A stretch of DNA of 64,000 nt from Pseudomonas beijingensis (GTDB lineage Bacteria; Pseudomonadota; Gammaproteobacteria; Pseudomonadales; Pseudomonadaceae): positions 1,678,001 through 1,742,000 of the forward strand of contig NZ_CP117425.1 in the NCBI RefSeq assembly GCF_030687295.1. The letters are read 5' to 3'. This document shows positions 41,152-50,632 of this stretch, one piece after another. The stretch's first letter is position 1, and every line of letters starts with the position of its first letter. The position numbers and the translations under genes were made by a program. The notes under the pieces were generated by a model that was not told where the DNA came from, ran no database searches, and saw nothing but the letters and a program-made list of their open reading frames with translations.

Positions 41152-44100
41152 ATGCAGGAAGCGAACATCAAGACCGGCGACAGCTCGGTCGGTTTCATCA
41201 GCCTTTTCAAACTGGCCGACCTCGACCGGGCACTGTTGCCTTACAAGAACACTGAGCACTACGACACGGTCATCCGTTATTACTTTGCCTGTATCGGCAT
41301 GCCGGATTCCCACAGGCTGCTCGAGCCATTAGGGCTCTTGAAGCAGACGCTCGCCAAGCTGGTGGGCAAGCGCAGGGTCAAGCGCAGCCAGGATACGCAT
41401 ATCTCCAGTCCTGCCGGTGCCGGGATTGACCTGCCGCAGATATACGACAGAGTCGAACAGCATGAAGCGCGCCTTCAGTTCAGTACCGAGCAGATGAAAA
41501 AGTTGCCCACGCAAGTACCTAAGACGTTTCACTTCGTCTGGCTCGGCGGTGGCCTTGGCGATATTCAGCGCGATTACCTCACTGTATGGCGAGAGGTGTT
41601 GGCCCGACAAGGTTATACCCTCAATCTCTGGTATGACAGCGATGCATTACTGGCTTGGCAAACCAATAAGCTTATTGTCGAGGCCGCCAAGGCCAATGTT
41701 TTTTTACAAGACCCGGATGAGCGTATTACCGAAGTCGAGTTGGGTGCCCTGTACAACGAACATGCCCTTGTTCTGAAACAACAGATGCAGGCCCATATCA
41801 ATGCCGCGGTGGCGAATGGCGGATCCGCCGATGAGGCCCGGATCGATTTATTGACCCGCGCCTACGGTCAGGATGCGCAAGTGCTGCGCCAACAGTTGGA
41901 ACGCAATCGGCGCACTGTCCTGGACATGGACGGCTTCACGTTGCGTGATCTTGCCGCTGGTGCGGTTTCGCTGCAGTTGCAGGAGGTCTATGACCGGGAG
42001 ATGCGCTTGCTCGGCAATATGGCGGCGGCATCGGATGTGGTGCGCGCGGAAGTCCTGTACGCCGAAGGTGGCAGTTATACCGATATCGACCACCTTCCGC
42101 CGTTATCGGCGACCCTGGGCGGCGTCGACATCAGCGGTTTTGACTACGATGCCCGTCTGGGCACTCTGCAATTGCTGCTGAACGAGAACCCCGAATGGAT
42201 GCCGGGTCGCCAGGCCTCCTCCCGTTATCGTGTGCATATACCTGCCGAGCACCTTCCGGCACTGGAAGCGTTCGCGCGAAGCCGGCCAAGCTTGAGCGAG
42301 GTCTTCGAGCTGCCGGCGGAGCGGCTGGCCCGGCCTTTCGCGCTACGGGCCTTGAGCATGGAGCTGTCGTTATCCAATGCCTTTCTGATGGCCCATCCGG
42401 GCGCCGGGATTCTTAAAAGCGTGATTGATCGTATGCGCTCCAACTACGCGCTGATTGAAGCGTCGGTCCAACTGGCCGCCCAGCGCGATGTTGCCCTGAG
42501 CGACGTTGCTGGCATGTTGGGGCTGGTGGAAGAAATCTTCGAACAAACCGATGGACCGCTGAGCCGCCTGCCGATGGGTGAAGTGCTCAGGGCTATCGCG
42601 CGAATATCGGCCGTGGCCACCCACTTCGGCGACGGCATTCGCTTTGAGAGCGAAGGCACCGTCCATCTGACGGGCCCCGGTGCCATGCGCGACGGCATGG
42701 CCGACTACGCGAACGCGCACTTGAGCACGGCAGTTGCCAAGACCTTGCGCGAGGAGGCGGGCATCGCCCCCCACCTGACGGTGAACAGCGCCACCGAAGA
42801 AGAGCAGGACCACTCCTGGAAAGAAAATGGCAACCAACCCGAAAAATGGGTCGCCAATGAGCAGGCACGCTGGCGTGAAGGTCAGTACCGCACGCGCTAC
42901 AGCGGCGACATCACGCAGTTGCTCAAGCATTCGACCGTGGAGTTCCAACAGGGCTGGCCGCTGATCGAGGGGCGGGCGGTGCTGCTGACCGATGTGCTGG
43001 AACGATTGGTCGAGGGGCTCGGTGAGCCGTTCCTCGAGGCGATGAGCCAGGGCCATGACGGTGAAATCCGTTTCGACAAACCGTTGCCGCTGAGTTTCGA
43101 TGATCGCCAGCGTATCCGGCGCCAGGCGCCCGATACGCTGGTGCCGGTGTTCCTGAGCGATGCCAAGATGCAAAGCCTGGGGATTGACGACGTGCTGAAC
43201 GAGATCGCCAGCGGTACCCGGCGCGTCATTGAGGTCAGCCCTGTGCAAAGGTTGTCACTGGGCGTGTTGCTCGGTTTGGACACCTTGGATAACCCGCGCT
43301 TCAACGCTTCCACCAGTGAGCTGGAGAACCTGGCCAACAGCGTTGCCGAACAGGGTGTGTCCGGCCGTTACGCGGTCATCGAGCGGCAATTGTTCAAGCG
43401 CAAGGCGGCAGGGTTCATGAACGGCCTGGTGAGCGATCCGGCGGATACCCCGCTGCCGTCCGACAGCGCGCTGGAGCTGAAGAAAACCGCCTTGAAACAG
43501 GCGCGGACGCTGCTTCAGTGGGGCCGTCATGTCGCGCGGATCCAGAAAGTGGCGACCCTGGAGCACCGTCTCCAGGTCGTCGAACGCTCCGCGCAAGTGT
43601 TGGACGGATTCGGTCATGCCGGTGTGCAAATGGTCCCCCAGGATTTGCTGCTCAACGGTGATGGCGAGGCCATTGGCGGGCGCTGCTATCCGTTGGCGTT
43701 GGTGATGAGCGCAGCGCTTGCCCAGGGCGATGCGTCCTCCGGGCACTTGCGCGAGCGTTTCTTCCTCGCGGTGCTCGACCCCGGGCAAGCCGATTCCCAA
43801 GCCTTCCTGCAAACCCTGGAAGCGCTGCGGGACGTACCGATGACGGATGTCGGAACGCGTCTGGGGCAGGCGAACCTGGATCAGGTCAGGGCCACGCTCG
43901 AGATACACACTGGCCCCCGTACGCTGATGCTCAACTCGGACAACCATTCGATGCTGGTGGCCAAGACCGTCAGCGGAGAACGTGCCGCCTATCATTTTTT
44001 CGACCCCAACTTCGGCCTGTGCAAGTTCGACCATGCGGATGGGCTGCAACGGGCGCTGGAGACGTTTTTTCGGACCGAGGGCATGGCTCGCTACTACGCC

Positions 44101-47100
44101 GCCTATGGCCCTGACGCTCGACCGGAATTCGATCTGATTGATCTGCACAGCCAAAAGATCGCCGGCTTGGAACTGGCTGACGGGTTCACCGTGGAGCACC
44201 TGCTCAAGCCCGACCCGTTGCCCGGAAAACCGGCGCTCGCGATTCGCCAGCGGCTGAACAGTGCCCACGGCAGATCCCTGGTGGACAACTCACACCTGGG
44301 CAGCAGTTTGCTCGAGCTGGATAGCCACTGGTGGGGCCAGCAGATCGCCCAGGCAACGGTCGCTTTGCAGGATTTGCATGACTCGGCGACGCCGCTGGTG
44401 CCCTTGTTCGACACGCTGGAAATCACGCCTGAAGGTAAATACCGGGTGAGCCTGATCGATCCCGCGCAACCGCAACAGCCGGTTCAGGTGCTCAGCGACG
44501 ATCAGCGCCTGTTGCGGATCAAGAACTGGCTGTCGGAACAGTTTTCGACCCTGGCGCGCAAACCCGTGGAAACGGCTGGTGTCCTGGACCCGACCGAGGC
44601 CAGCAGTGTTCATACCCTCAATGCCGGTTTCACCATCCAGGCCTTGATGAATGTCTTGCGCGGCCGGGAAGGGGATGACCGAACGCTGACCACCGCGGTG
44701 CGCCTGCACGCGTACGTCAACTATGCGCAGTTGGTGCACGGCAATGTCGTGGACGTGGCGGGCCTGGTGCAGTTGGCCCGCACCGCGCTGACGGAAGAAC
44801 GGCTGATCGCCCGCACGTGCGCGCCGATTGTCGGCCAGGCCCTGGGACATGCGGCCAACGAGGGCGCCGGCGCGGTGTTGGGGCTGGCCAATGTCGGCTT
44901 CGATATCTATCAACTGAAGACTGCGCAAACCGGCATCGAGACCGCGCAGTTCGGCACCCAACTGACCTTCGACTCTGCCAGCCTGGCCTTGACGGCGGGC
45001 GGCGTCGGGGCGGGGTTGGCCGGGGCATCGACCGCGGCGGCGGTGCTCGGCGGCGTGGGGGTGATGCTCGGTGGATTGGCCGTCGGGGTCGCAGCCCTGG
45101 CCCAGGGGTTTGCCACCATCGCCCGCGAGGCACGGCAAGTCGGCCAGTTTTTCTCCGACCTGGAGCAGGCCTACCGTGGTGACGGCTACCACTACGATCA
45201 CTCGCTGGCCGCATGGGTGGCACGGCCGTCACTGCTGGTCAAAAGCATCGACCTGAACGAGGGGACGCTGCTGCTCGACAGCCCGAAGCTGTACCCGCTG
45301 CGCGATCATTTCGGTGTGCCGAGCTTCGATCCTGATGACGAGCGGACCATCGATATTCGCCGGGAGCTAGGGTTGCCCGGGCAGGTCGGGTTCGCGCCGC
45401 CCGCTGGCCAACCCATCGTGCTGCCCTGCACGCCACAAACCACGTACGGCTATGAATACAAGGCGCTGCCCTTCGCCCGCTGGCGCCATGATCGCGGTTT
45501 CGACACGGCCCGGCGGCTGGAGAAAAAGCAAGCGGACGGCACCTGGTTGTTTCTGTTCTCGTTCTATTCGTTTCCTTCCGACTACATCCTCAATCGCCTG
45601 AGCCCGGTGTATGGCGATACGGTCATCAAGGTGAACCTGGATGCGCTGGAGCGCACACTGGTGGTTCCCGTCCTGCCGGATGCCTGGCAAGGAAAGGTGT
45701 TCTATTGGCTCAGGGGCGCGGGCGGGCGCTGTACCGTGATGCTCAATCCCGGGGCCGACATACGGCTTGTCGCTCCGAACCAGACGTATTGCCGCTGGGT
45801 GTTGCAGGCAACCTGGGCCAAGGAGCGTGATATCCGGGTTGAGCCTTCCGGCGAGCTGTACATCGGCAGCGTCCATGTCACCCGTGTCGGCCGCCAGGAA
45901 GTGCTGATCCGCACGGCCGAGCAGTTGTTCAGCGTCACCCAAGGCAAACAGCAACTGGACCTGGTCGAGCAGACGGCGCCCGCGGGGCTCGACGAGCAGG
46001 CGCTGCTTGACCGCTACAAGGAGCTGGCGCGGGAGCATCGATTGGCGCTGCCGTATACGCCGGTCCAGCGTTTCCAGATCCCGTTCGAGGATGCCCGGCT
46101 ACCGCGCTACACCACGGCCTGGTATGACGCCCACGAAGACCGCTTCCTCTACATTCGCGACGACTTGGAAGTGCTCGGCGAACCGCAGCTGTCGGTGGTC
46201 CTGGAGGGCTCTGCGTATTTCCACGACCCGGAGCAATTGCAGATCTGGCAAACGGACTGCGCCACGGGCCTGCTCAAGCGCCGTTACCTGTTACTCATCC
46301 AGGATGGCCAAAGCACCATTCGCAGCGTCGAGGCGGACGCCCAGGGCGTGATTCATGTGGTGCAGGAATACCTCGTCGAGAATAAAACCGTCCGGCAATA
46401 CCGCTACCTGATTCATGACGGGCAATTGTGGTTGAGTTCCGTCACCTACGATACGGCGCCGCAGTTGCAAGCGCTGCTGTTGGCCAACGATACCCTGGCT
46501 GAGTGGTCGTCCGTGCTCGGCAACTTTTTGCGACTGCCCTCCGGTCCTTCGGACAATGGGCTCACCACCGTCGATTGGCAGCCGGCGCCGTATGTTTCGA
46601 TCTGCTGGGCGATTGCGCCCGATGTCCGAGACATGGCGTGGGTCCGCCGTCGTGATCGTCAGCTGATCCTTGCACAACCGGCCAAGCATCATGCCCGTGG
46701 CTGGGACGATTCGATCAAGCACCTGGACGGCCTGATGCTCTTGCCGATGGCCGATGACAGCGATGTGTTCTTCGTCTACCAGCGCGTCACCCCCAACCAA
46801 ACGCTCTGCCGGCTGCAACGCAGCGTGAAGGACGGCAAGGCGCAATGGACGCATCGCTGGGTGCAGCCCGACGGACTCAAGCAGATCCTGGCTGTCGAAG
46901 GGGGCTACGTGACGCTCGATGAAAACGGGCTGTTTTTCAACCTGGCGGCGCAAGGGACGTTGCAGTTTGCCGGCGTGAGTGAGCACTGGCTCAAGGGCCG
47001 TGCCCGATGGTGGCAGGCGCTGGAGCCGCTGGCCAAGGGTTACCCGGACAAGGATTTCGCCATTGCCGGCCTGCGCAATGCCGCCGGTGACGGCAACCTC

Positions 47101-48207
47101 TGTGCCTGGTACGTGAAGCACCGATTGTTGTTGTGCGATCCGGGGTTCGACAAGGAAGTGCGCTTGCTCGGCGTGACGCCGGACAATCAGTCGGTCTGGC
47201 TGTTCGATCGGTCGAGCGGTGAAGTCGTGAGCCAGGCATTCTTCGATCCGCAGCAACTCGATCAGGTATTCGGCGCCGGCTCGCAACTGTTGCCGGGCGC
47301 CAGCCTGCCAGCTTATCAGCGCGAGTGGACGGGCTGGCGGTTCGCCGATGTCACCCCCGAAGGCACTGGATTGCGTGGCATCAGCGTGGACGGTGTGTCG
47401 CTGGCGCTGCGTCATCAGGAAACGGCGACCATCACCGGGGTCAACCACGCCTGGGTGAGCGCCCAAGGGGATCACTTGGTCGAAGCCCTCCAGCGATTGC
47501 TGGACGCGGCGCAACATACCGAGTTCGTCTCGGTGGAGTCCGAGCCCGGAAGCCTGCAATGGTACGACGTGCAAAGTGCCCGGCTGCTGCGGGTCACCGG
47601 CAAGAACTTGCCCGAGGACTTTACCTTGCTAGGCACTCAAGCCCAGGTGAACGTGCTGCTGCACGAGCACCAGGCTGGGCGGGTGCTGATCTATCCGGAC
47701 AAGCGCAGCATCGGGCCGTTCGATTACGTCCAGCGCAACGCTCAGGTGCTGGTGGTCGAGGGGGAGAAGATCGGCCGCGATCTCTTGCCGCTGATTCCCG
47801 ATGAGGTCAACCGGTTGATCCTGCGCATGGGCCAGGGCGTGGAGACCTGCCATTTGACGAAGGCGGTGTGGCTGAAGCTGGAGTCGGTCATTGTCGACTG
47901 TCGTCCTGCCTTGGGTGAAACACCCGCCACGGCGAGCACGTTGATCTGGGCATTCGATGAGCCTGGAAAACTCCTGTTCGAGATCGTCCAGGCGCACCTG
48001 GTCATTGTCGATCCGGACAGTGAACGCTGCTTGATCCTGCGTGATGTGTGTTCCGTCGATCCGGTCTTGCGCGGTGAAATAGGCCTGGGCTTCAACGCTG
48101 CGCAATCGCGCCCGGTATCGACGTTCGTGGCGCGGTTAAAGGGTCTGGGTGCGACTGGCAGTGCAACCCTGAAAGAGCTGCTGGCACCAGCGTCGCTTGC
48201 AGAATAA
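41152..48207 (+). CDS. Giant lymphostatin-like toxin: TcdA/TcdB-type glycosyltransferase, C58-like protease signature, hydrophobic segment
   Basis: The 2351-residue protein has no signal peptide. Residues about 115-420 match the glycosyltransferase of large clostridial toxins: FHFVWLGGGLGDIQRDY (Trp130), LWYDSDALLAW, and DxD motif GGSYTDIDHLP (Asp311/Asp313), which binds Mn and the UDP-sugar. A YopT/LifA-type cysteine protease signature follows: GGRCYPLAL (Cys845), NHSMLVAK (His932), FFDPNFG (Asp951). Residues about 1224-1325 are Gly/Ala/Val-rich and hydrophobic, as in toxin translocation regions. The last 1000 residues are beta-rich and unrecognised. This order resembles enterobacterial lymphostatin (LifA/Efa1). 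AAGGAG lies nine bases before ATG 41152, better than the upstream in-frame start at 41107. Host glycosylation is inferred. The secretion route is unknown. Confidence 0.88.
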   Translation: MQEANIKTGDSSVGFISLFKLADLDRALLPYKNTEHYDTVIRYYFACIGMPDSHRLLEPLGLLKQTLAKLVGKRRVKRSQDTHISSPAGAGIDLPQIYDRVEQHEARLQFSTEQMKKLPTQVPKTFHFVWLGGGLGDIQRDYLTVWREVLARQGYTLNLWYDSDALLAWQTNKLIVEAAKANVFLQDPDERITEVELGALYNEHALVLKQQMQAHINAAVANGGSADEARIDLLTRAYGQDAQVLRQQLERNRRTVLDMDGFTLRDLAAGAVSLQLQEVYDREMRLLGNMAAASDVVRAEVLYAEGGSYTDIDHLPPLSATLGGVDISGFDYDARLGTLQLLLNENPEWMPGRQASSRYRVHIPAEHLPALEAFARSRPSLSEVFELPAERLARPFALRALSMELSLSNAFLMAHPGAGILKSVIDRMRSNYALIEASVQLAAQRDVALSDVAGMLGLVEEIFEQTDGPLSRLPMGEVLRAIARISAVATHFGDGIRFESEGTVHLTGPGAMRDGMADYANAHLSTAVAKTLREEAGIAPHLTVNSATEEEQDHSWKENGNQPEKWVANEQARWREGQYRTRYSGDITQLLKHSTVEFQQGWPLIEGRAVLLTDVLERLVEGLGEPFLEAMSQGHDGEIRFDKPLPLSFDDRQRIRRQAPDTLVPVFLSDAKMQSLGIDDVLNEIASGTRRVIEVSPVQRLSLGVLLGLDTLDNPRFNASTSELENLANSVAEQGVSGRYAVIERQLFKRKAAGFMNGLVSDPADTPLPSDSALELKKTALKQARTLLQWGRHVARIQKVATLEHRLQVVERSAQVLDGFGHAGVQMVPQDLLLNGDGEAIGGRCYPLALVMSAALAQGDASSGHLRERFFLAVLDPGQADSQAFLQTLEALRDVPMTDVGTRLGQANLDQVRATLEIHTGPRTLMLNSDNHSMLVAKTVSGERAAYHFFDPNFGLCKFDHADGLQRALETFFRTEGMARYYAAYGPDARPEFDLIDLHSQKIAGLELADGFTVEHLLKPDPLPGKPALAIRQRLNSAHGRSLVDNSHLGSSLLELDSHWWGQQIAQATVALQDLHDSATPLVPLFDTLEITPEGKYRVSLIDPAQPQQPVQVLSDDQRLLRIKNWLSEQFSTLARKPVETAGVLDPTEASSVHTLNAGFTIQALMNVLRGREGDDRTLTTAVRLHAYVNYAQLVHGNVVDVAGLVQLARTALTEERLIARTCAPIVGQALGHAANEGAGAVLGLANVGFDIYQLKTAQTGIETAQFGTQLTFDSASLALTAGGVGAGLAGASTAAAVLGGVGVMLGGLAVGVAALAQGFATIAREARQVGQFFSDLEQAYRGDGYHYDHSLAAWVARPSLLVKSIDLNEGTLLLDSPKLYPLRDHFGVPSFDPDDERTIDIRRELGLPGQVGFAPPAGQPIVLPCTPQTTYGYEYKALPFARWRHDRGFDTARRLEKKQADGTWLFLFSFYSFPSDYILNRLSPVYGDTVIKVNLDALERTLVVPVLPDAWQGKVFYWLRGAGGRCTVMLNPGADIRLVAPNQTYCRWVLQATWAKERDIRVEPSGELYIGSVHVTRVGRQEVLIRTAEQLFSVTQGKQQLDLVEQTAPAGLDEQALLDRYKELAREHRLALPYTPVQRFQIPFEDARLPRYTTAWYDAHEDRFLYIRDDLEVLGEPQLSVVLEGSAYFHDPEQLQIWQTDCATGLLKRRYLLLIQDGQSTIRSVEADAQGVIHVVQEYLVENKTVRQYRYLIHDGQLWLSSVTYDTAPQLQALLLANDTLAEWSSVLGNFLRLPSGPSDNGLTTVDWQPAPYVSICWAIAPDVRDMAWVRRRDRQLILAQPAKHHARGWDDSIKHLDGLMLLPMADDSDVFFVYQRVTPNQTLCRLQRSVKDGKAQWTHRWVQPDGLKQILAVEGGYVTLDENGLFFNLAAQGTLQFAGVSEHWLKGRARWWQALEPLAKGYPDKDFAIAGLRNAAGDGNLCAWYVKHRLLLCDPGFDKEVRLLGVTPDNQSVWLFDRSSGEVVSQAFFDPQQLDQVFGAGSQLLPGASLPAYQREWTGWRFADVTPEGTGLRGISVDGVSLALRHQETATITGVNHAWVSAQGDHLVEALQRLLDAAQHTEFVSVESEPGSLQWYDVQSARLLRVTGKNLPEDFTLLGTQAQVNVLLHEHQAGRVLIYPDKRSIGPFDYVQRNAQVLVVEGEKIGRDLLPLIPDEVNRLILRMGQGVETCHLTKAVWLKLESVIVDCRPALGETPATASTLIWAFDEPGKLLFEIVQAHLVIVDPDSERCLILRDVCSVDPVLRGEIGLGFNAAQSRPVSTFVARLKGLGATGSATLKELLAPASLAE

Positions 48208-48219
48208 GCCGCCTCCCTT

Positions 48220-48816
48220 TTACGGCACCAGGTAGCCCTTCACCCCGGTAAAAATGATCTGCGCCGCCAGGGCGCAGACAAACAGCCCCATCAGGCGGCT
48301 GACGATCTGCAGGCCCTGGTCGCCGAGGATCCGTTCGATGCGGCTGGACAGGTAAAGCACGACGCCGACGGTGAAGCTCGCCAGGGCGATGCTGATGATG
48401 GCCATGAGTTTGTCGTCCCAGTGCGGCTGGCTCACGCCCATCACCAGCAGGGCGCCGATAGTGCCGGGGCCGACGGTCAAGGGAATGGTCAGCGGGACGA
48501 TGGTCACGTCCTGCTGCACGTTGTCGGTCTGCACGGCCGACTTGCCCTGAGCCATGCCCAGGGCCGAAATGAACAGCACGCTGCCGGCGCCGATACGGAA
48601 CGCATCCACGGTGATGCCGAACACGCTGAAAATCACCCGTCCGAACAGATACAGCAACACGCTGGAGACCAGCGTCGCCGTTGCGACCTTCCAGGCCAGG
48701 CGGCGTTGTTCCTTGCGTGAATAGCCGCGAGTCAGGCCGATAAAGCAGGACAGAACGAAGAAGGGGCTGTAGAGCACCAGCATCTTCAGGTAAACGCTGA
48801 ACAGCACATGGAGCAT
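48220..48816 (-). CDS. MarC family inner-membrane protein
   Basis: The 198-residue protein has six membrane helices. The MarC family motifs are present: LYSPFFVLSCFIGLTRGYS near the N-terminus, and VPLTIPLTVGPGTIGALLV in the middle. The substrate or function is unknown; despite the name it is not shown to confer multiple antibiotic resistance. It is convergent with the toxin gene (12 bases between stops) and divergent from the three-gene cassette. Confidence 0.92.
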   Translation of the reverse strand: MLHVLFSVYLKMLVLYSPFFVLSCFIGLTRGYSRKEQRRLAWKVATATLVSSVLLYLFGRVIFSVFGITVDAFRIGAGSVLFISALGMAQGKSAVQTDNVQQDVTIVPLTIPLTVGPGTIGALLVMGVSQPHWDDKLMAIISIALASFTVGVVLYLSSRIERILGDQGLQIVSRLMGLFVCALAAQIIFTGVKGYLVP

Positions 48817-49013
48817 GGTTGAGGCTCGCGACGAATGAATTTGACGTGGAGTCTATCAGGCGTCGGGGTGTCTGTCGGCTCGTGGCAAGGGAGAGATGCA
48901 AGTACAGGGAGACGCCACTTCATTACATGTAAGGGTAAGTAGTTGAGGTCGATTATTTACGGTTACAGTTGCGCGCTTGTTGTTGTGAAATCGGTTGCGT
49001 AAGTTTGTGTCTC

Positions 49014-49047
49014 GGATCCATGGAGGATCTTGATTAAACAAGGAAGT
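49014..49047 (+). promoter_or_regulatory. Two RsmA/RsmE (CsrA)-type binding sites in the cassette leader
   Basis: GATCC-ATGGA-GGATC (49015-49029) is a five-base-pair hairpin whose pentaloop is ANGGA, the standard RsmA/CsrA recognition hairpin. A second site, ACAAGGAAGT (49038-49047), matches the A/UCANGGANGU/A consensus at every position and covers the ribosome binding site of the gene at 49051. Two sites about 20 bases apart allow one RsmA dimer to bridge them and block translation. Binding itself is inferred. Confidence 0.65.
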
Positions 49048-49050
49048 ATT

Positions 49051-49860
49051 ATGAACGCTAAATATGGTTCTGTTTTAACCCTGGCTGATCGCCTTGAGCG
49101 CTTGAATGCTTATGATATTGCGCCGGAACAGTTTGAATTCTCGCCACGTATTAATGTTATCCGTTCTGCCGAGATGGCGGGCTATCCGGAAAAACCGGAT
49201 CGTGCTTCAGTGGTGGGGGACGGTATCCTGGCCTTTGTTTCGGGAATGTCCGAACAAAGCCAGGCGGATATCCAGCACACTTATCTGTTTGCGTCGTTGG
49301 TGGCTAGCAAGCAATTCCCACGGGATGACCAAGGCAAGGAGTGGTATGAACTTTTCCTGGAGGTGATGCAGACTTGCGGCTGGGCGATCCTGCAGATGTA
49401 CTACGACTCGGTTGCCGCCTCGGGCAAAAGTTTCACGATGGATCAACTGGTGCTGAAGATCCTGGGGTCGGCGATGACGGCAGCCGCGGTTCCCGGGCCT
49501 ACGTCACTGCTGATGCTCAAGGTCGCCACTGATGCCATCGCGGCCTTGCAAACCCGTGACAGGCCGCTTCGGGTGTTCGACCAGAACATCCAGGAGTCTG
49601 GCACGGGAGGGTTTGGTGTCGCCGCCTGTCACGAGACACCCCATGGTGAAGTCATCATGGCGCTGGGGGCCGTGCGTTTCATCAAGCGCACGAACCAGAC
49701 TCAAGTCCTGTTTGTTAATTGGGACAGCAGTTCGGTCGATCTGTATCGCGGTGAAAGTCATATGACCATGGTGCCGGCCATTATTAACAAAACCCGCGAA
49801 TCTATTATCCAGAAACTCGGCGATCGCGCACAGAAAAAAATCGAAGCGTACGAACTCTGA
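49051..49860 (+). CDS. Unknown protein, first gene of a three-paralogue cassette
   Basis: I do not recognise this 269-residue protein. It has no signal peptide. A helical segment at about 55-115 (GMSEQSQADIQHTYLFASLV, KEWYELFLEVMQTCGW) is shared with the next two genes. Residues about 140-175 are Ala/Met-rich and moderately hydrophobic (LGSAMTAAAVPGPTSLLML). The C-terminal half looks beta-rich (GEVIMALGAVRFIKRTNQTQ, VLFVNWDSSSVDLY) and ends with an amphipathic helix (ESIIQKLGDRAQKKIEAYEL). ATG 49051 is preceded by AAGGAAG; a TTG at 49030 is less likely. The 5' part has lower GC than the core genes. Upstream RsmA-type sites suggest Gac/Rsm control. Confidence 0.75.
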   Translation: MNAKYGSVLTLADRLERLNAYDIAPEQFEFSPRINVIRSAEMAGYPEKPDRASVVGDGILAFVSGMSEQSQADIQHTYLFASLVASKQFPRDDQGKEWYELFLEVMQTCGWAILQMYYDSVAASGKSFTMDQLVLKILGSAMTAAAVPGPTSLLMLKVATDAIAALQTRDRPLRVFDQNIQESGTGGFGVAACHETPHGEVIMALGAVRFIKRTNQTQVLFVNWDSSSVDLYRGESHMTMVPAIINKTRESIIQKLGDRAQKKIEAYEL

Positions 49861-49875
49861 TCTTGTATAGCCACC

Positions 49876-49898
49876 TGGCGACTACAACGTAGTCGCCA
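49876..49898 (+). other. Perfect 10-bp hairpin between cassette genes 1 and 2
   Basis: TGGCGACTAC-AAC-GTAGTCGCCA: ten paired bases with a three-base loop, 16 bases after the first stop and 27 before the next ATG. No T-run follows, so it is more likely an mRNA-stabilising or processing element, or a partial terminator, that sets a different level for gene 1 than for genes 2 and 3. Confidence 0.7.
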
Positions 49899-49924
49899 AC
49901 CCTGAAAAGAATGAGGTGATTGCA

Positions 49925-50632
49925 ATGAATGATCGTTATTCGGTTTTTATTAACGCCGGTGTTGTTTTGGTCTTGCCGCGGGATATGACAGGGCAGGAAA
50001 AAAGCGATGTATTGGATTCGGTATTGTTTGCGCAGTTGGTCGCCAATAAAAAGTATCCGGCTTATGCCCAGACGCAAATATGGTATGACGAGTACCGTGA
50101 CGTCTTGAAGAACGGCTGGTTGCAAAAGGCTGTGGCGTGGAACAACTTCACACTCGATGAGCAATCCAACGTCACTGCGGCACATTGGTTAGGGCATCGA
50201 CTGGGAGAGTATGTTGATCGCACGGTCGCCGATGAAGTCACTCGCCTGTTGAACCGTGTCGCGCAATTGCCCGATACCCTGCCGGCCATCGAGCAGTTGC
50301 GCGACCAGACCTGCAAGCGCAAGGAGGTCGTACCATCGTCAGAGGCCGTTGGCAGGGTCTGCCTGCAAGTGATCCTGGCCGGGCAAGGCCCCTTGCTGAG
50401 CAGCGTTTCCCTGAGCTATGAGACCACGCAATCGGCTATTTCCAACCCGCTTGGGCAGTGCCTGTCTGTCGCCAATGTGGTGGGTAATCTTCAGTCCAGA
50501 TGCTTCCAGGTCAACTTATCGAAAGAGCTTTACGACCCTCTTCGCGGTGCGATTGTGCAAAAGCTTGGGGATAAGCCGACGAAGCATGTCTTTGATATTT
50601 CCGGCAACGTTGAACGGGAGGGCGCGCTATGA
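49925..50632 (+). CDS. Unknown protein, second gene of the three-paralogue cassette
   Basis: The 235-residue protein is not recognised. Its segment DMTGQEKSDVLDSVLFAQLV, then W-Y-D-E-Y and GW, lines up with gene 1 (SEQSQADIQHTYLFASLVAS) and gene 3 (SPQDREDICLSNLYAQMA). Its C-terminal AIVQKLGDKPTKHVFDI lines up with SIIQKLGDRAQKKIEAY of gene 1. It has no signal peptide or clear membrane segment. ATG 49925 follows GAGGTG. The stop overlaps the start of gene 3 by four bases (ATGA), so the two are translationally coupled. Confidence 0.75.
   Translation: MNDRYSVFINAGVVLVLPRDMTGQEKSDVLDSVLFAQLVANKKYPAYAQTQIWYDEYRDVLKNGWLQKAVAWNNFTLDEQSNVTAAHWLGHRLGEYVDRTVADEVTRLLNRVAQLPDTLPAIEQLRDQTCKRKEVVPSSEAVGRVCLQVILAGQGPLLSSVSLSYETTQSAISNPLGQCLSVANVVGNLQSRCFQVNLSKELYDPLRGAIVQKLGDKPTKHVFDISGNVEREGAL

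Noticed and set aside
41152..48207. Mcf/FitD-type insect toxin
   Set aside because: The N-terminal GT signature, DxD motif and C58 triad fit lymphostatin/large clostridial toxins better, and the neighbouring fit export and regulatory genes are absent.
48923..48932. TTACATGTAA palindrome as an operator for marC or the cassette
   Set aside because: A ten-base palindrome alone in an AT-rich gap is not enough evidence.
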